Assembly (NCBI GenBank): GCA_037389465.1
Contig: JAZARR010000074.1
Span: 5,890,001 to 5,954,000 of the forward strand
Length of the DNA: 64,000 bases
Direction of reading: 5' to 3'
DNA from: Baylisascaris procyonis
Lineage: Eukaryota > Nematoda > Chromadorea > Rhabditida > Ascarididae
Positions within the stretch are counted from its first letter, which is position 1; each line of letters opens with the position of its first letter. This document shows, piece after piece, positions 55,101 through 62,118 of this stretch. Under the pieces are notes generated by a model. The model was not told the origin of the DNA. It made no database searches and was given only the letters and a program-made list of their open reading frames with translations. The position numbers were made by a program, and so were the translations under genes.

Positions 55101-58100
55101 AAATACTATTTTTATGTGCCGCACTTCTCTTTTATAAGCCATTAGGTTCACAGCGTTTGAAATTTATAAAATGGATGGATATTCGGAAATATGGCCAAGT
55201 TAAGAAAGGAAATACTTGTGACGCTAACAAATTTCGGAACGTGCATTATTCGAATGGAAAAAAAAAAGAAAGAAGAACAACGCACATAAGGATATATTCA
55301 AAGAAATATGTGAAAACACTATATTCTTGAAAACTTTAATCTTTATGCTATAAACATATATTTTCTCCTGAGAAATTAATTAGAATTTTCTGAATTCTTC
55401 AAATATATCAAACAGTGGACTTAATTAATCACTCTAGGGAGTCGGTCTTACATTCCAAGTGAGGCGGAGATGCGGCCTGTATGGGAAGGGGAGGAGGAAA
55501 GAAGAAGTAAGGACGTTTTGTTCTAAAGAGATTGCAATACTCTTAACATCCCAAAAATTCCAAAAAAAAAGTGGAAATTCACATTCTTGTGCTATGCTGT
55601 GAGCACAACATATTTTTCTCTGGCAGCAATGAACACTCTCCCACTTCCTTTACCAAATTAGGCAGCCATGCGGAGGTATAAAGGAATGGAAGGATAAAGG
55701 AGTCAACCAAAAGAAAACATCTTTAGGCGGTTTTCCCAGTGAAAGCGAACCTTACGATTTCCATGTTTTTTTTTTTTCAAATACGACTATTTCAATGCAT
55801 TAAGAAACACTCTCAACAATCTTCCAAGAGTTAATTATTCATAAATATTGAATTGCGCAAATTTCCTCAAAAAATTGAACGAAAGAAGACGCGCCTATAG
55901 TTGATTTGAGTATAACAAAAATTTTAATTTAATTGAGCACATAAAAGATGCAAAAGAATATGCTTAAAGGTATGAGGTATATCGCTAAAATGTTTACTCA
56001 AATATAGCTGCATAACGATCGCTAATCATATCGCTTACGTAAATAAATCGCATAATATAGCATTTCGGCTTATGAAAGAAGTTTGCTTCTCAGTAATATT
56101 TCATTCTGTCGAATTTCTGCCGAAAGTATTCTCGAGGAAGACGCGTTTTTGAAAAGTTAAAGAACACTGCAATAAAGTCATTCATATATAGCTTTGCGAG
56201 GAAATAATAAGATGACAAGTGCAAACTAATATTGAATTCAAACAAAATCAATTGATGAGAAGTGGAAAAGCGCATTAGATTAGATAACACAAAATGCGCG
56301 TCTCTAATTCTGTCAATCACAACAACTAGATTCTTAGGTAGAAACACTCTATAATATACTTTCCCAAATAGCTGTACAATGCACTGTTATTTGCACATTG
56401 CGGGCATGTTTTAATGCCTACATTTTAGTGCCTAATTGATAGAAGGGTTGCTGGACCCATCCTTAAACATGAACACGTGGTGGCATAGATAACAGATCCC
56501 GACCCCGATCGAAACGTTGAAAGGTTGGAACTTCCAAGCAGGAACACAAAGAGATACATAAACTATACAAGCTGTCATCATGCATTTTATGAATGCAACA
56601 ATCCATCATAAATAGCATCATTTCAATGATGTTCGATAAAACCGAACTTCCATATACATTTGTAGACAAAACTAAAACCTCTATAAAAATGCCCTTAGGT
56701 GCTTCCCAAATAAAAAAAGCCTCCGTGCTAGTAATCACTATGACCACCTATTATCATCTCATCAACGTTTAACGCAGTTATTTTTCATGTTGTGAATAAC
56801 GCCTTCAACTATCTTTTACTTCACTAAATCGATGCAACTTTCCTTATATTTCTTGGGGCAAATTGCAAGTGTTATGAATAACAAAGAAATGTGTTAAAAT
56901 AACCCATTTCCTTGCTAGGTCTAACACATGCTTTAAGCTCTTAACGCTTTAATATTTCGGTTGGAAAAGAAGAATGAACATAGGCATCAGGTGATAGACT
57001 ATAAAAATCCTAACAAACGGCGCCTTTTTTAAAGAAATATTTCCTGAACACTCCAAATATATTAATATTAATATGAACTGCTCTAAGCATATTTTTGCAC
57101 GACATGTTGCAAAGTTTTATAGCCAATTTTTTGACTCGAAAAGATAGCAGATTTCAGTTTTATATCATCCTGTAAATGCTTAGAGTTTTATATGTCTGTT
57201 GATTGCTGCTCAATGAGCATCACCACATGAACTGATCTACACGATAACTGATTCTAACTCATGCGATACTTCTAATTTGTAAGGCATCTATCTGAATTGA
57301 ATTTTTTGCCACCATTTCAACCCACCAAGTACCATTTCAAGTTGGAAAATTTCAATGGCATTCATCTGGCCTTGGTGGGAAGTTGTAAGTGCTTTGAAAC
57401 GTATTCATGGAACACGCATTATAGAACAACGTTCGCCTTTTACCTCCTCTCCTCCCCTCCACATTCCCCCTCCCCCTCCCGCTAAGAAATTCACACTGGG
57501 CAAGGAAATATTTGATGAAATGATTCTAAAATACAATTGCCCACTATGTGTGCTTCGTCGAAAAAACACCTACATATGCGCCAATATACATCACTTTCGA
57601 TGTCCACCAGTTGATGAGAGCATGTTAGTATAGCGTATCATGCAATAAGCGCTTACCGTAGTTTGTAAATGTGAGTGGGCGGTGCACAGAGTTGCCTTCC
57701 GCCATCGGTTTGCAGTTGATGAAGGTCATCGTTTGCCGTCGTTGCACGTTGTGTGCTGCACTCTTCACGGTGCGCGAATGTAGTTGAGTTGGTGGTGGTT
57801 ATTGGCGTAATGCCAATGGCCGCACCATGAATTGAGCGTTGTTTGGGCACATTGCCAGAGCGTGGTGTGCACCTCAATTCCGACGACCCTTTTGTCGATC
57901 GTCTCAACTGCTCAAACCATCGACTTATGCGTGCTGAAAATAATGCACATATCAATGATGCTGTGACGTTACGCTGCTCTCTCACTTCGCTAACACAAAC
58001 ACATAGGGCACAGCCATAAACTGACGCACGTTTACATGCCTCTTGCCCCCTTTCCTACACACCTATCACCGATCGTACGTGTCCCACCACAACAAATGCA

Positions 58101-58166
58101 GATCCGTTTCGAGGTTAGTTTACGTAGATCAGCTAATAATCGTTGTTTGCTCACGCCTGGGTCCAT
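6033..58166 (-). CDS. zmiz: ZMIZ/Tonalli-type SP-RING SUMO E3 ligase, spliced gene (18-exon model)
   Basis: Members of this family are nuclear co-regulators that act as PIAS-like SUMO E3 ligases. The joined exons are 58166-58124, 57933-57657, 28157-27910, 26152-25998, 25344-25246, 24655-24317, 23483-23316, 22356-22265, 21858-21747, 21459-21343, 13701-13587, 11330-11138, 10430-10144, 9505-9304, 8992-8784, 8241-8048, 7502-7410 and 6107-6033. They total 3018 nt (1005 residues plus stop), and every junction keeps frame. Diagnostic ZMIZ matches, from memory of the family, are VVLRQFCLDHN, GELDLQLKCFQH, SHSFIMQLVNRRPIETVV, LRIPARSVRCSHSNCFDLE and GEIEVDQFIAQIL. These separate it from plain PIAS proteins, and no SAP domain was seen. 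Order: low-complexity Met/Gln/Pro region (about 110-430), PINIT-like domain (about 438-589), SP-RING (about 614-653), post-RING segment (653-705), Pro/Ser/Gln tail, acidic C-terminus. The core from 28157 down is secure. The two upstream exons rest on splice signals and phase only. ZMIZ1 is 1067 and ZMIZ2 about 920 residues. Confidence 0.85.
6108..7409 (-). other. intron of the ZMIZ gene, no further feature
   Basis: Lies between the last two coding exons. A 95-codon plus-strand frame at 6652-6939 is judged a chance frame. Nothing else is seen. Confidence 0.6.
7410..7502 (-). CDS. zmiz: ZMIZ exon: C-terminal, short acidic motif
   Basis: A good acceptor (CCTATTTATTTAG) and a GAG/GTTAAC donor bracket 31 codons with phase 0 at both ends. 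Reads MSSAAEMQKYLNEDLFVGSG, then LAEINAALKCE. YLNEDLF again looks like an acidic/hydrophobic activation motif. Its frame would close at a TAA 30 nt past the donor if unspliced. The exon is short, so it is less certain than those upstream. Confidence 0.7.
7503..8047 (-). other. intron of the ZMIZ gene, no further feature
   Basis: AT-rich, with A-rich runs on the plus strand. It starts at the weak donor of the upstream exon. Confidence 0.6.
8048..8241 (-). CDS. zmiz: ZMIZ exon: C-terminal region with acidic/hydrophobic patch
   Basis: Acceptor GATTTGTTTTAG, phase 1. Begins GSAPYTPASVGSLSGGPHTS, and ends LNELTSSLNVGQIDDFFDDL followed by IFSDAK. The Asp/Phe/Leu cluster resembles the acidic transactivation tail of ZMIZ1 (DELLSYLDPPDL, DDLLSLFENN) in composition and position. 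The donor AAG/GTCCCT is weak. Without splicing there, the frame runs on 21 codons of AT-rich sequence (from VPLFKFFF) to a stop at 7985, which could be an alternative terminus. Confidence 0.82.
8242..8783 (-). other. intron of the ZMIZ gene, no further feature
   Basis: No repeat or open frame of note between the two C-terminal exons. Confidence 0.7.
8784..8992 (-). CDS. zmiz: ZMIZ exon: Pro/Thr/Gln/Ser-rich tail
   Basis: Acceptor GTCGTTGCAG, donor ACAG/GTTGGA. Reads SPPLTQSTVQQQRCSPPSAP, then PKYGGPGTPTTPSNAQNPPS and on to VPQQGSVEAVSVTG. Entry phase 2, exit phase 1. It has the disordered co-activator composition seen after the SP-RING in ZMIZ proteins; no domain is recognised. Confidence 0.85.
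8993..9303 (-). other. intron of the ZMIZ gene, no further feature
   Basis: A short 311-nt intron, nothing else recognised. Confidence 0.75.
9304..9505 (-). CDS. zmiz: ZMIZ exon: Pro/Ser/Gln-rich tail with a sumoylation motif
   Basis: Acceptor AAGGCGCAG, chosen because it alone gives the needed phase 1 and adds AYSLKRIKSESFGMSG, similar in place to ZMIZ1 SKRFKTMSPSQM. IKSE is a consensus psi-K-x-E sumoylation site (K756 of the model). The rest is QDQQQAQSPFNPNSVPAPPS and SVLSPYGPSTS, low-complexity. Donor AAG/GTGCAT, phase 2. Downstream acceptor-like AGs exist but break phase. Confidence 0.85.
9506..10143 (-). other. intron of the ZMIZ gene, no further feature
   Basis: Contains a 109-codon plus-strand frame (9666-9995) that I regard as chance, since it shows no exon signals or recognisable domain. 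Confidence 0.65.
10144..10430 (-). CDS. zmiz: ZMIZ exon: post-RING conserved segment and Gln/Ser-rich linker
   Basis: Acceptor ATTGTAG. Its first base completes the Lys after the last zinc Cys. It continues SVFTLGEIEVDQFIAQIL, aligning with ZMIZ1 TALLEGLEVDQYMWGIL, then LEVNLEANGCWRIIDPLP, which aligns with the family's conserved tryptophan segment (CSWRPV). After this it becomes SQQQSTSAQ-rich and ends with the basic ARGHKRERD, a possible nuclear localisation element. The donor GGAG/GTGTGT gives phase 1. Confidence 0.92.
10431..11137 (-). other. intron of the ZMIZ gene with an 11-base poly-C tract
   Basis: Separates the third and fourth zinc ligands' exon from the post-RING exon. The C11 run is at 10835-10845. 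Nothing else is seen. Confidence 0.75.
11138..11330 (-). CDS. zmiz: ZMIZ exon: SP-RING (MIZ) zinc finger, catalytic for SUMO E3 activity
   Basis: Acceptor AATTTTTCAG, donor CAA/GTAGGT. The SP-RING recruits the SUMO-loaded E2 Ubc9. The core reads LRIPARSVRCSHSNCFDLEA and, after NQDNSYF, ECPFTPCK. By analogy with PIAS1 and Siz1 the zinc ligands should be C624, H626, C647 and C652 of the 1005-residue model. The first three sit at the usual spacing (C-S-H, then 21 residues to the third ligand). The last pair is C-P-F-T-P-C, two residues longer than the family's usual C-P-V-C. The structural C629-F-D motif is present. Confidence 0.95.
11331..13586 (-). other. intron of the ZMIZ gene carrying a hairpin repeat
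   Basis: A 2.26 kb intron upstream of the SP-RING exon. It holds a poly-A run on the plus strand (about 12606-12627), a small 8-bp inverted repeat (12647-12654 with 12689-12696), and the long hairpin at 12721-12831. Sequence at about 12460-12490 read on the minus strand resembles a tRNA T-arm (GCGGGTTCCTATCCGCC), hinting at a decayed SINE. Confidence 0.7.
12721..12831. repeat. long inverted repeat, 43-nt arms, 25-nt loop
   Basis: The outer 28 nt of the arms (12721-12748 and 12804-12831) are perfectly complementary. The next 19 nt inward, overlapping slightly (12745-12763 and 12789-12807), match with four differences. Weaker complementarity continues outward for about 12 nt. Such a fold is typical of a MITE/foldback element or an RNA hairpin. 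Confidence 0.85.
13587..13701 (-). CDS. zmiz: ZMIZ exon: end of the PINIT-like domain
   Basis: Acceptor AAATTTCAG. Reads SHSFIMQLVNRRPIETVV, then NEIFMQSRMFSPNPVVARDK, matching the ZMIZ1 segment SHLFVLQLVHRPSVRSVL followed by a basic helix. The donor used is AAAC/GTTCGT (phase 1), which joins in frame to the SP-RING exon. An alternative donor 9 nt earlier (GCAC/GTGATA) has the same phase and would remove three residues. Confidence 0.92.
18023..18070. repeat. CAGTCAG-type repeat with overlapping palindrome
   Basis: CAGTCAGTCATTCAGTCAG is followed by a 28-nt imperfect palindrome (18043-18070, arms CCAACCAGTCAG and CTGGCTAGTTGG). It lies in a locally GC-rich island of about 200 nt. Confidence 0.6.
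19804..19937. repeat. tandem duplication, 67-bp unit, two copies
   Basis: Unit 19804-19870 is repeated at 19871-19937 with a single difference (G to A). The unit is AT-rich and made of shorter TAAATTA-like words. Confidence 0.9.
21266..21313. repeat. tandem duplication, 24-bp unit, two copies
   Basis: CTTATAAATAATTATGTATT followed by TTCC, at 21266-21289 and identically at 21290-21313, just upstream in plus coordinates of the exon donor at 21343. Confidence 0.9.
21343..21459 (-). CDS. zmiz: ZMIZ exon: PINIT-like domain, later part
   Basis: Acceptor TTTTGCAG, donor TGT/GTAAGT (near-consensus). Reads VFINNVAVPITALDRALYVG and ends LNKLVITVTSCVC, equivalent to the ZMIZ1 stretch with PLYLKNVC and IQITVTACCC. 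Phase 0 at both ends, 39 codons. Confidence 0.94.
21747..21858 (-). CDS. zmiz: ZMIZ exon: PINIT-like domain, central strand region
   Basis: Acceptor TTTATTTGCAG, donor AAA/GTTGGT. Reads GELDLQLKCFQHGDKKQLQQ, then NIWPTMPNQTNESSVK. This corresponds to the ZMIZ1 segment SDLELQFKCYHHEDRQ...NWPASVQ. Entry phase 2, exit phase 0. Confidence 0.94.
21859..22264 (-). other. intron of the ZMIZ gene, no further feature
   Basis: A 406-nt intron with A-rich runs on the plus strand. Chance frames only. Confidence 0.75.
22265..22356 (-). CDS. zmiz: ZMIZ exon: start of the PINIT-like domain
   Basis: Acceptor CTTTTCTAG and a CAA/GTGCGT donor. Reads VVLRQFCLDHNTTTSDYGFT and ends FDSLRK, matching the ZMIZ1 segment containing VVLEPFRLEHN. 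Entry phase 0, exit phase 2; the split codon completes as Lys with the next exon. In a different frame the exon looks like unrelated sequence, so the homology fixes the frame. Confidence 0.92.
22357..23315 (-). other. intron of the ZMIZ gene holding a retrotransposon remnant
   Basis: The intron between the PINIT-opening exons is less AT-rich over 22640-23150 than its flanks. The RNase H remnant is listed separately. An open minus-strand stretch at about 22960-23150 is unassigned and may be further decayed element sequence. Confidence 0.7.
22639..22929 (-). mobile_element. decayed Ty3/gypsy-type LTR retrotransposon fragment (RNase H region)
   Basis: One minus-strand frame with two internal TAG stops carries the ordered motifs of the reverse transcriptase/RNase H junction: WIEAYEVAFE, LLITYFEQTRLIVVADASNR, then TYEPRSLAMTE, a stop, and ALMKETFRVISAIRGFQR. 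Family counterparts are the W-x-x-x-x-x-x-A-F motif, the L-T-H-F-D segment with VAADASNYGVG, the A-S-R-S-L motif and the E-K-E-A-L-A segment. No LTRs, protease or integrase were recognised nearby. It is inserted in sense orientation in an intron and cannot be functional. Confidence 0.75.
23316..23483 (-). CDS. zmiz: ZMIZ exon: segment leading into the PINIT-like domain
   Basis: Acceptor AAATTTTAG, donor GAG/GTAAAT, phase 0 at both ends, 56 codons. Reads IRAGPPVLYSQLQHE, then VIAYANPSAVMRDPSDPM, and closes with PAFLSEPKMAVPVE. The last residues line up with the vertebrate ZMIZ1 segment that opens the conserved beta-rich domain just before its VVLEPFRLEHN. Confidence 0.9.
23484..24316 (-). other. 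intron of the ZMIZ gene with CRE octamers
   Basis: Contains TGACGTCA at 23757-23764 and 23868-23875. No open frame is supported. Confidence 0.65.
24317..24655 (-). CDS. zmiz: ZMIZ exon: Met/Gln/Pro/Thr-rich region
   Basis: A 113-codon exon, phase 0 at both ends, with acceptor TGTTTAG and donor ATG/GTCAGT. It begins QPHPTMQQMRTCGQQ, continues through TPGMPGMGTPMCVAPQM, and ends with PGYPVGTTPTYPQGQSMM. Composition and position match the Pro/Met/Gln-rich stretch that precedes the PINIT-like domain in ZMIZ1/2. An in-frame acceptor 3 nt later (TTTAGCAG) would drop one Gln. Confidence 0.88.
24656..25245 (-). other. intron of the ZMIZ gene, no further feature
   Basis: AT-rich, nothing recognised. 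Confidence 0.75.
25246..25344 (-). CDS. zmiz: ZMIZ exon: Met/Gln-rich stretch
   Basis: A 33-codon, phase 0 to phase 0 exon with the low-complexity run MMGYMQQGYGMMQQQQMMMA and ending MQMHYRSQ before GTAATC. The acceptor is TTTAAG rather than CAG. Met/Gln/Gly-rich segments are typical of the unstructured N-terminal half of ZMIZ/Tonalli co-activators. Confidence 0.82.
25345..25997 (-). other. intron of the ZMIZ gene, no further feature
   Basis: AT-rich, nothing recognised. Confidence 0.75.
25998..26152 (-). CDS. zmiz: ZMIZ exon: Ser/Gln/Pro-rich linker
   Basis: Reads GQVASPSLMGSAAASQQSSY, then a Pro/Ser/Gln stretch ending SSLAQSPAYEQ, followed by a strong CAG/GTAATT donor. The acceptor is unusual: there is no TTTCAG, and the only phase-compatible AG is in GCTTGAAG/GG after a T-rich run. 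Entry is phase 1, exit phase 0. The exon body is well supported by composition and donor; the exact 5' edge is less sure. Confidence 0.8.
26153..27909 (-). other. intron of the ZMIZ gene, no further feature
   Basis: AT-rich. A run of A-rich plus-strand sequence at 26180-26215 forms the T-rich tract before the unusual acceptor at 26153. Confidence 0.7.
27910..28157 (-). CDS. zmiz: ZMIZ exon: Ser/Gly/Met/Ala-rich low-complexity region
   Basis: Acceptor TTATTGCAG at 28158; the donor chosen is CATG followed by GTTCGT. The exon reads from CEGSFTESSANEPSELMW through SSPSYGPMASDYANMAAM to MRYSQYMHG. A second donor 33 nt earlier (AAC followed by GTTATG) would give the wrong phase for the next exon, so the later one is preferred. 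The composition resembles the disordered N-terminal half of ZMIZ proteins. Exit is phase 1. Confidence 0.8.
29216..29234. repeat. poly-A tract (19 A)
   Basis: Uninterrupted A homopolymer in the gene-free region. Confidence 0.9.
30626..30643. repeat. poly-C tract (18 C)
   Basis: Eighteen uninterrupted C on the plus strand (G18 on the minus strand), unusual in AT-rich DNA. Confidence 0.92.
33171..33202. repeat. AG-rich microsatellite
   Basis: Mostly AG dinucleotides with AAAG interruptions. Confidence 0.9.
33627..33652 (+). other. potential G-quadruplex motif
   Basis: Four G-runs of at least three (GGG-T-GGGG-CGAAGA-GGGGGG-A-GGGGG) within 26 nt satisfy the usual G3+N1-7 pattern on the plus strand. 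Confidence 0.7.
33958..34018. repeat. TA dinucleotide microsatellite
   Basis: About 30 TA units with one TG interruption. Confidence 0.95.
37536..37548. repeat. poly-C tract (13 C)
   Basis: Uninterrupted C homopolymer. Confidence 0.92.
44050..44122. repeat. TA dinucleotide microsatellite
   Basis: About 36 uninterrupted TA units, the longest simple repeat in the window. Confidence 0.95.
45067..45104. repeat. AAAT tetranucleotide microsatellite
   Basis: About nine ATAA units. Confidence 0.95.
45279..45311. repeat. AT dinucleotide microsatellite
   Basis: About 16 AT units, followed by a C-rich stretch (about 45315-45365). Confidence 0.95.
50572..50642. repeat. compound TA/GA microsatellite
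   Basis: About 21 TA units run directly into about 14 GA units. Confidence 0.95.
52176..52202. repeat. poly-G tract (27 G) after 10 T
   Basis: Twenty-seven consecutive G on the plus strand, immediately preceded by T10. Its exact length may be affected by sequencing or assembly. Confidence 0.9.
57657..57933 (-). CDS. coding exon, probable N-terminal region of the ZMIZ gene
   Basis: A clean acceptor (GTGCATTATTTTCAG) and a clean donor (CG followed by GTAAGC) bracket 277 nt without stops, richer in G+C than the surroundings. It starts with RISRWFEQLRRSTKG, a basic amphipathic stretch, then becomes Thr/Ser/Asn-rich and ends near THIYKL. Entry is phase 1 and exit phase 2; exit matches the exon at 28157 and makes an Arg codon at the junction. 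I see no similarity to the N-terminal helical domain of vertebrate ZMIZ1, so assignment to this gene depends on strand, phase and the lack of any other convincing exon in between. It could belong to a separate minus-strand gene. Confidence 0.6.
58124..58166 (-). CDS. candidate first coding exon of the ZMIZ gene (ATG)
   Basis: Begins with an ATG whose context is favourable (purine at -3, G at +4) and reads MDPGVSKQRLLADL before a donor (CTAC followed by GTAAAC). It ends in phase 1, which matches the acceptor of the next exon at 57933 and gives a proline at the junction. The intron to that exon would be 190 nt. Only 14 codons are present, so coding statistics are weak; the call rests on the start, the donor and the phase. 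Alternatives are an upstream acceptor at about 58260 (a good TTTACTCTTCCCAG) read in another frame, or the exon at 62.1-62.3 kb. Confidence 0.4.
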
Positions 58167-60809
58167 CTTACGATTCGGTGTGACCCAGGGTGAGTTCTTG
58201 ACCGCGATGGAATCAGTTCACGATGACTTGTCAGGGTAACGATTCCAACGGAAAGCCTGGGAAGAGTAAATTGGGAAAATTCCTAACTTCTATCCCATCG
58301 GGGAAACTTTTTTAATATTATCCACCCATAGCATAAGCTTCTATTACAACTAGTATCACAATAATACCATCAATAATAGCCTTACTAATAGCAGCTTTAA
58401 TTATTACTAGTGATATCATTACTACTATTAATGTTGTTATCCGAACTGAGTTCTCCTCCTGTGATAATGATACAGTTTTAGCACCTATGATCGTATCAAG
58501 CAATCACAATCAATAAAAATAGAACAATCAAAAATACATGACTGTGACTTTTATTCGACTTAATTGCTGATGAATTCCAAATGAAAAAAAATGGTAAAAA
58601 ATTTTGATAATCGTTAATTAAATTCTTCGAGGGAATTTTGGCAAAATTCTTGAGCTTTTTAAACGATAACAATTGAATCTTTTTTTTCATTAAACGGGGA
58701 TTCAAAGAAAGCACTTAACGGTGTCATGTAGCTGAGGATTGATGCCAAATTGTTAGAAAGACAAAAGACAAAATCAATTCAAAGAAATATTGAAATAACT
58801 GAAATAAAGCAGCGTGAATAATTTCTGTGCAACTTGCAAATAGAACCAAGATTGCAAGTTATTCCTCGCAACAAGTATAGTCTCTATGAAGCAGTCTTGA
58901 AAATGATGGAGTAATAAATAGGTATTACTGCTAAATTCATGTAAAGTTCTACTTGTTAGTGAATCCATAGTAATTTAATTACAAAAGGTTAAAATGTAAA
59001 AGAATATACAGCATTACCTAAGAATGTATTAAAATAATCTTAGAAAGTATGCAAGTTATAAAGAAATTATAAGATCGCAATATCGATATCGCACAAATTT
59101 TTTCGGAGCAGAAAATGTTATAGTTAGAGATGTGTTACTACAAAATGACAAAACAAAAATTTTAATTCATATATACTCAAATATCATTGATGAATAAAGA
59201 AAACAGATTCATTAATTTTGAACCTAAACATAGTTTGATATGAACTTATCGAATACATACCAAATCTGCATATCGCATGAGCAAAACACAGTGGGTAACA
59301 ATGCAAAAATTGGAAAGCAAAGAATGATGAAGGAAAAAAAACGAGCAATTTACATAAAATGAGGCATTTTTGTTAGAGATAAATTTCAACTACTGTGGTC
59401 ATTAATCTCCCTATAGCGTACTGTTCATCGTCTTATACTTATCCCCATAACAAATTCTTTACCTTTCAACTCTCCAACTCCCCACCCACCGTTAAATACT
59501 TCCTACTTCAACTCACAACCGATTATCATCTCTGCCCCACACCTAAACTTATCTTTCCACTACTTATATATGCATAGCACTTCACAGTTAACCGCATAAC
59601 CCACTAAGCAACTCAAAATTTTCCTCATAATACTGCCTATCACCTTAAACTTAATATCCCACTTTAGTGGCAATCCTATGCACTGTATCATGCAACTTCA
59701 TGACACAATACATTATGCCGTTATCCCTTCGGCAATTATCGTCTACAACTATCGCTCTGAATTTCTACATCATAAGTGAGGAAAATTTCGTCAACAATTC
59801 CATCTATTCGAGCCGTTCAATTTTTTCTCGATTTTAAATTCAATCGCTAAGAGTTTTCAAAAGTTGACCGCCATTAAAAAAAATTTGAGCATAACAGAGA
59901 ACTACAATCCTGCGCCTTGTATTGTTTCATTGAATCGTTTAAGGCATTCAAAAATCAAACGGCAATGCATTCATCAATTCAGCTTAATTGCCAATAGTAT
60001 CACATATTGAATTACTAAAAATGCATAACAGCTTTCACATATAATTTCTCTATATTCATAACAATGACAGATAATAAATCTATGAATAAATAGTTGAATA
60101 GCTATATAAATAATAGTTATATAAAAATAATAGTTACAAATAGTTATAAAAAATAATAGCTATTACATTGAATTTTATTAATTTGTTGAAAATTTTTTGT
60201 TATTTTAGCTCATTACCTACTAAAATATGATATATAAAACTACGCGTTTATAATAAAATTCGATGTACTCAAAAGTATCACTTATCAACAGCAATAAAGA
60301 TTATAGTTCACAAAGAGTGTATAACAAAAGTATGCAATAAGTGCAAAAAAAAAATTCAACTTTCCAAGATAATTACTTTGCTGAAGTATAGTGTGCGGGC
60401 ACTTTGATGTTTGAATTCAACACTTCTTTTATGGACAACAATAGCAACAACTTGTGCTAACCGATTGCTTTCGAAAAACTTCGCCCCAACAAAGTTCAAC
60501 GTGCAATGACGATCGTTAGCCAAACAAAAACTACTTCAATCATATGGTCATTGATGGTTAATTAATTTCAGCACTAATCAATGAGCATCGAATACCCTAC
60601 GCTATCGACTTTTTTTGGAAATGATTGCCTACTAAAATTGGATGGGCATAAAATTTCCGATGCATTTTTTGATTGGCGTTCACCAATACAACTTTTTTTT
60701 TGGCTGCCAAGATTAGTGCTGATAAGGACAATTAAAATTTTCAAAAATGTTTCCTATGCTAACAGCTTTAGCTTGACTTAATCACGACTATTGATTATTG
60801 GCGTACTCA

Positions 60810-60843
60810 GAGGGAGAGAGAGAGAGAGGGAGAGAGAGAGAGA
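60810..60843. repeat. GA-rich microsatellite
   Basis: GA dinucleotides with two GGGA interruptions. Confidence 0.92.
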
Positions 60844-61796
60844 AATCATTTCCTCTTAGCAGTGAGGGGACGAAAAAAAACTTTGTTTATGTCCCAAAAA
60901 CAAACTGTTGATGCATTTTTGGTATACTTTTACTTTTAAATAAAGCATTAAAATATATATCCTAACAGGTATGGTATACTTGCTAAGTTTTTCGCTTATG
61001 TTTCAGCGCAATTTCATTGCTGATAATATGCATCTATTTTTAATGCTTAATAATTTCTTCATTTTTCCCATCATAAAATATTATAGCTTCTAGCAGAACG
61101 CCTCAGAAAATAAAATGTTTCTTATGCCACTACTACCTCTCTTTATTTTTATGTTTTCCCACTAGAATCAACCATTTCGATTCGTTCTTCACACTTTTAC
61201 CTTGAGTGGTGTCAACTATGCAACAGTATTAGCTGCGGCTGGTTTACTGCAATATTTAATCAATAACCACATTAAGAGAGGCACTTTAGAGGTCACGCAC
61301 ACATAGTGAAGACCGAAGTGTGATTCTGGTTGCATCCGCGTTTACTAAAGTACATTTTTGTTAGACCTTATGTACAAATGCCCTTTGGGCATGAAATCAA
61401 AATATGTGCTCTATACTGCATTTGCGTAATTTAAGAGTGATGATAGGCGATTAACGCTTAAAAATCTGTAACGTGAAATTGAAATAAATGGAATATGTCA
61501 GATAGGTGCTATCACATATACTTATGAAATCAATCTCTCTCACATAATCCTAACAAAGAAGTAAACACGCGACAATTTCTAAAACGATCTGAGAATAAGT
61601 ACAACTCGTCAAAAAGAGATTCGCTTCTCCGATATGAACGATTTTAAAATGCAGCCTGATTGCCGATAACATGCTCAAAAACTTGGCGCATATTTAAATA
61701 TCGACAACGCGCTGAGGAGATGGTTTCAAAAATTCGATAACTGATATGCATGTCATTCACCGAAGTGGGTTATGGTCATCTAATCTTAGAGCTACA

Positions 61797-61823
61797 GCTT
61801 CAGTGGTTCTTCGAGATGAAACC
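61797..61823. repeat. copy of a motif shared with the hairpin at 1.2 kb
   Basis: GCTTCAGTGGTTCT, a 5-nt gap, then ATGAAACC; the hairpin near 1213-1238 has the same 14-mer, a 4-nt gap and the same 8-mer. Confidence 0.5.
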
Positions 61824-61830
61824 CTCGGAC

Positions 61831-61848
61831 AATCAGACAGACAGACAG
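61831..61848. repeat. CAGA tetranucleotide run
   Basis: About four CAGA units. Confidence 0.85.
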
Positions 61849-62021
61849 ATGACTTGATCTTAAAGCAATTTGCAAGTGAAAACTCCCTTCATTAAATCTT
61901 TCGACTAAAACCTGCTGTTAACAACTGCGGTACTTGATATCAGTTCTCAAAATAAGTTTCCGTTATAAATAACCCTCCTTATTTCAAACTGTCCAGTTTT
62001 CCTTGTCTCCCATCAATCGCA

Positions 62022-62086
62022 CCTCTCCCTCTCCCTCTCCCCTCTCTCTCCCTCTCCCTCTCCCTCCCCCTCTCTCTTCCTCTCTC
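62022..62086. repeat. CT/CCCT-rich microsatellite
   Basis: Almost pure pyrimidine on the plus strand, so polypurine on the minus strand, about 30 nt downstream of the exon at 62119-62344. Confidence 0.92.
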
Positions 62087-62118
62087 AAAGCACTTTCCAT
62101 GCGGTCAAAGTGGGCGAA

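Larger units (their letters stand above)
28158..57656. other. 29.5 kb without a supported exon (giant intron or intergenic)
   Basis: Scanning both strands gives only AT-rich chance frames and simple repeats. Frames with some coding look but no support are 29520-29843 minus (hydrophobic, receptor-like), 36912-37209 plus (Glu/Lys/Trp-containing), 38270-38455 plus (preceded by ATATTTTCAG) and 33469-33759 plus. A block of raised G+C at about 39800-40440 is unidentified and may be a decayed mobile element. A degenerate repeat of AGTATTA/GATATTAGTA words lies at about 40425-40545. Confidence 0.5.
58167..62118. other. no supported gene between the 5' exon candidates
   Basis: Contains a degenerate AT-rich repeat (about 58320-58440), a pyrimidine-rich stretch near 59440-59660, a GA microsatellite (60810-60843), a CAGA run (61831-61848) and a CT-rich tract just beside the exon at 62119. 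It could be an intron or the 5' flank of the gene ending at 58166. Confidence 0.5.

Noticed and set aside
57355..57633. A plus-strand frame with a poly-Pro stretch and a CPLC...C...HH...C pattern resembling a zinc finger.
   Set aside because: It lies beside a well-bounded minus-strand exon, lacks splice signals, and the poly-Pro comes from a C-rich simple repeat; the Cys/His spacing matches no family I know.
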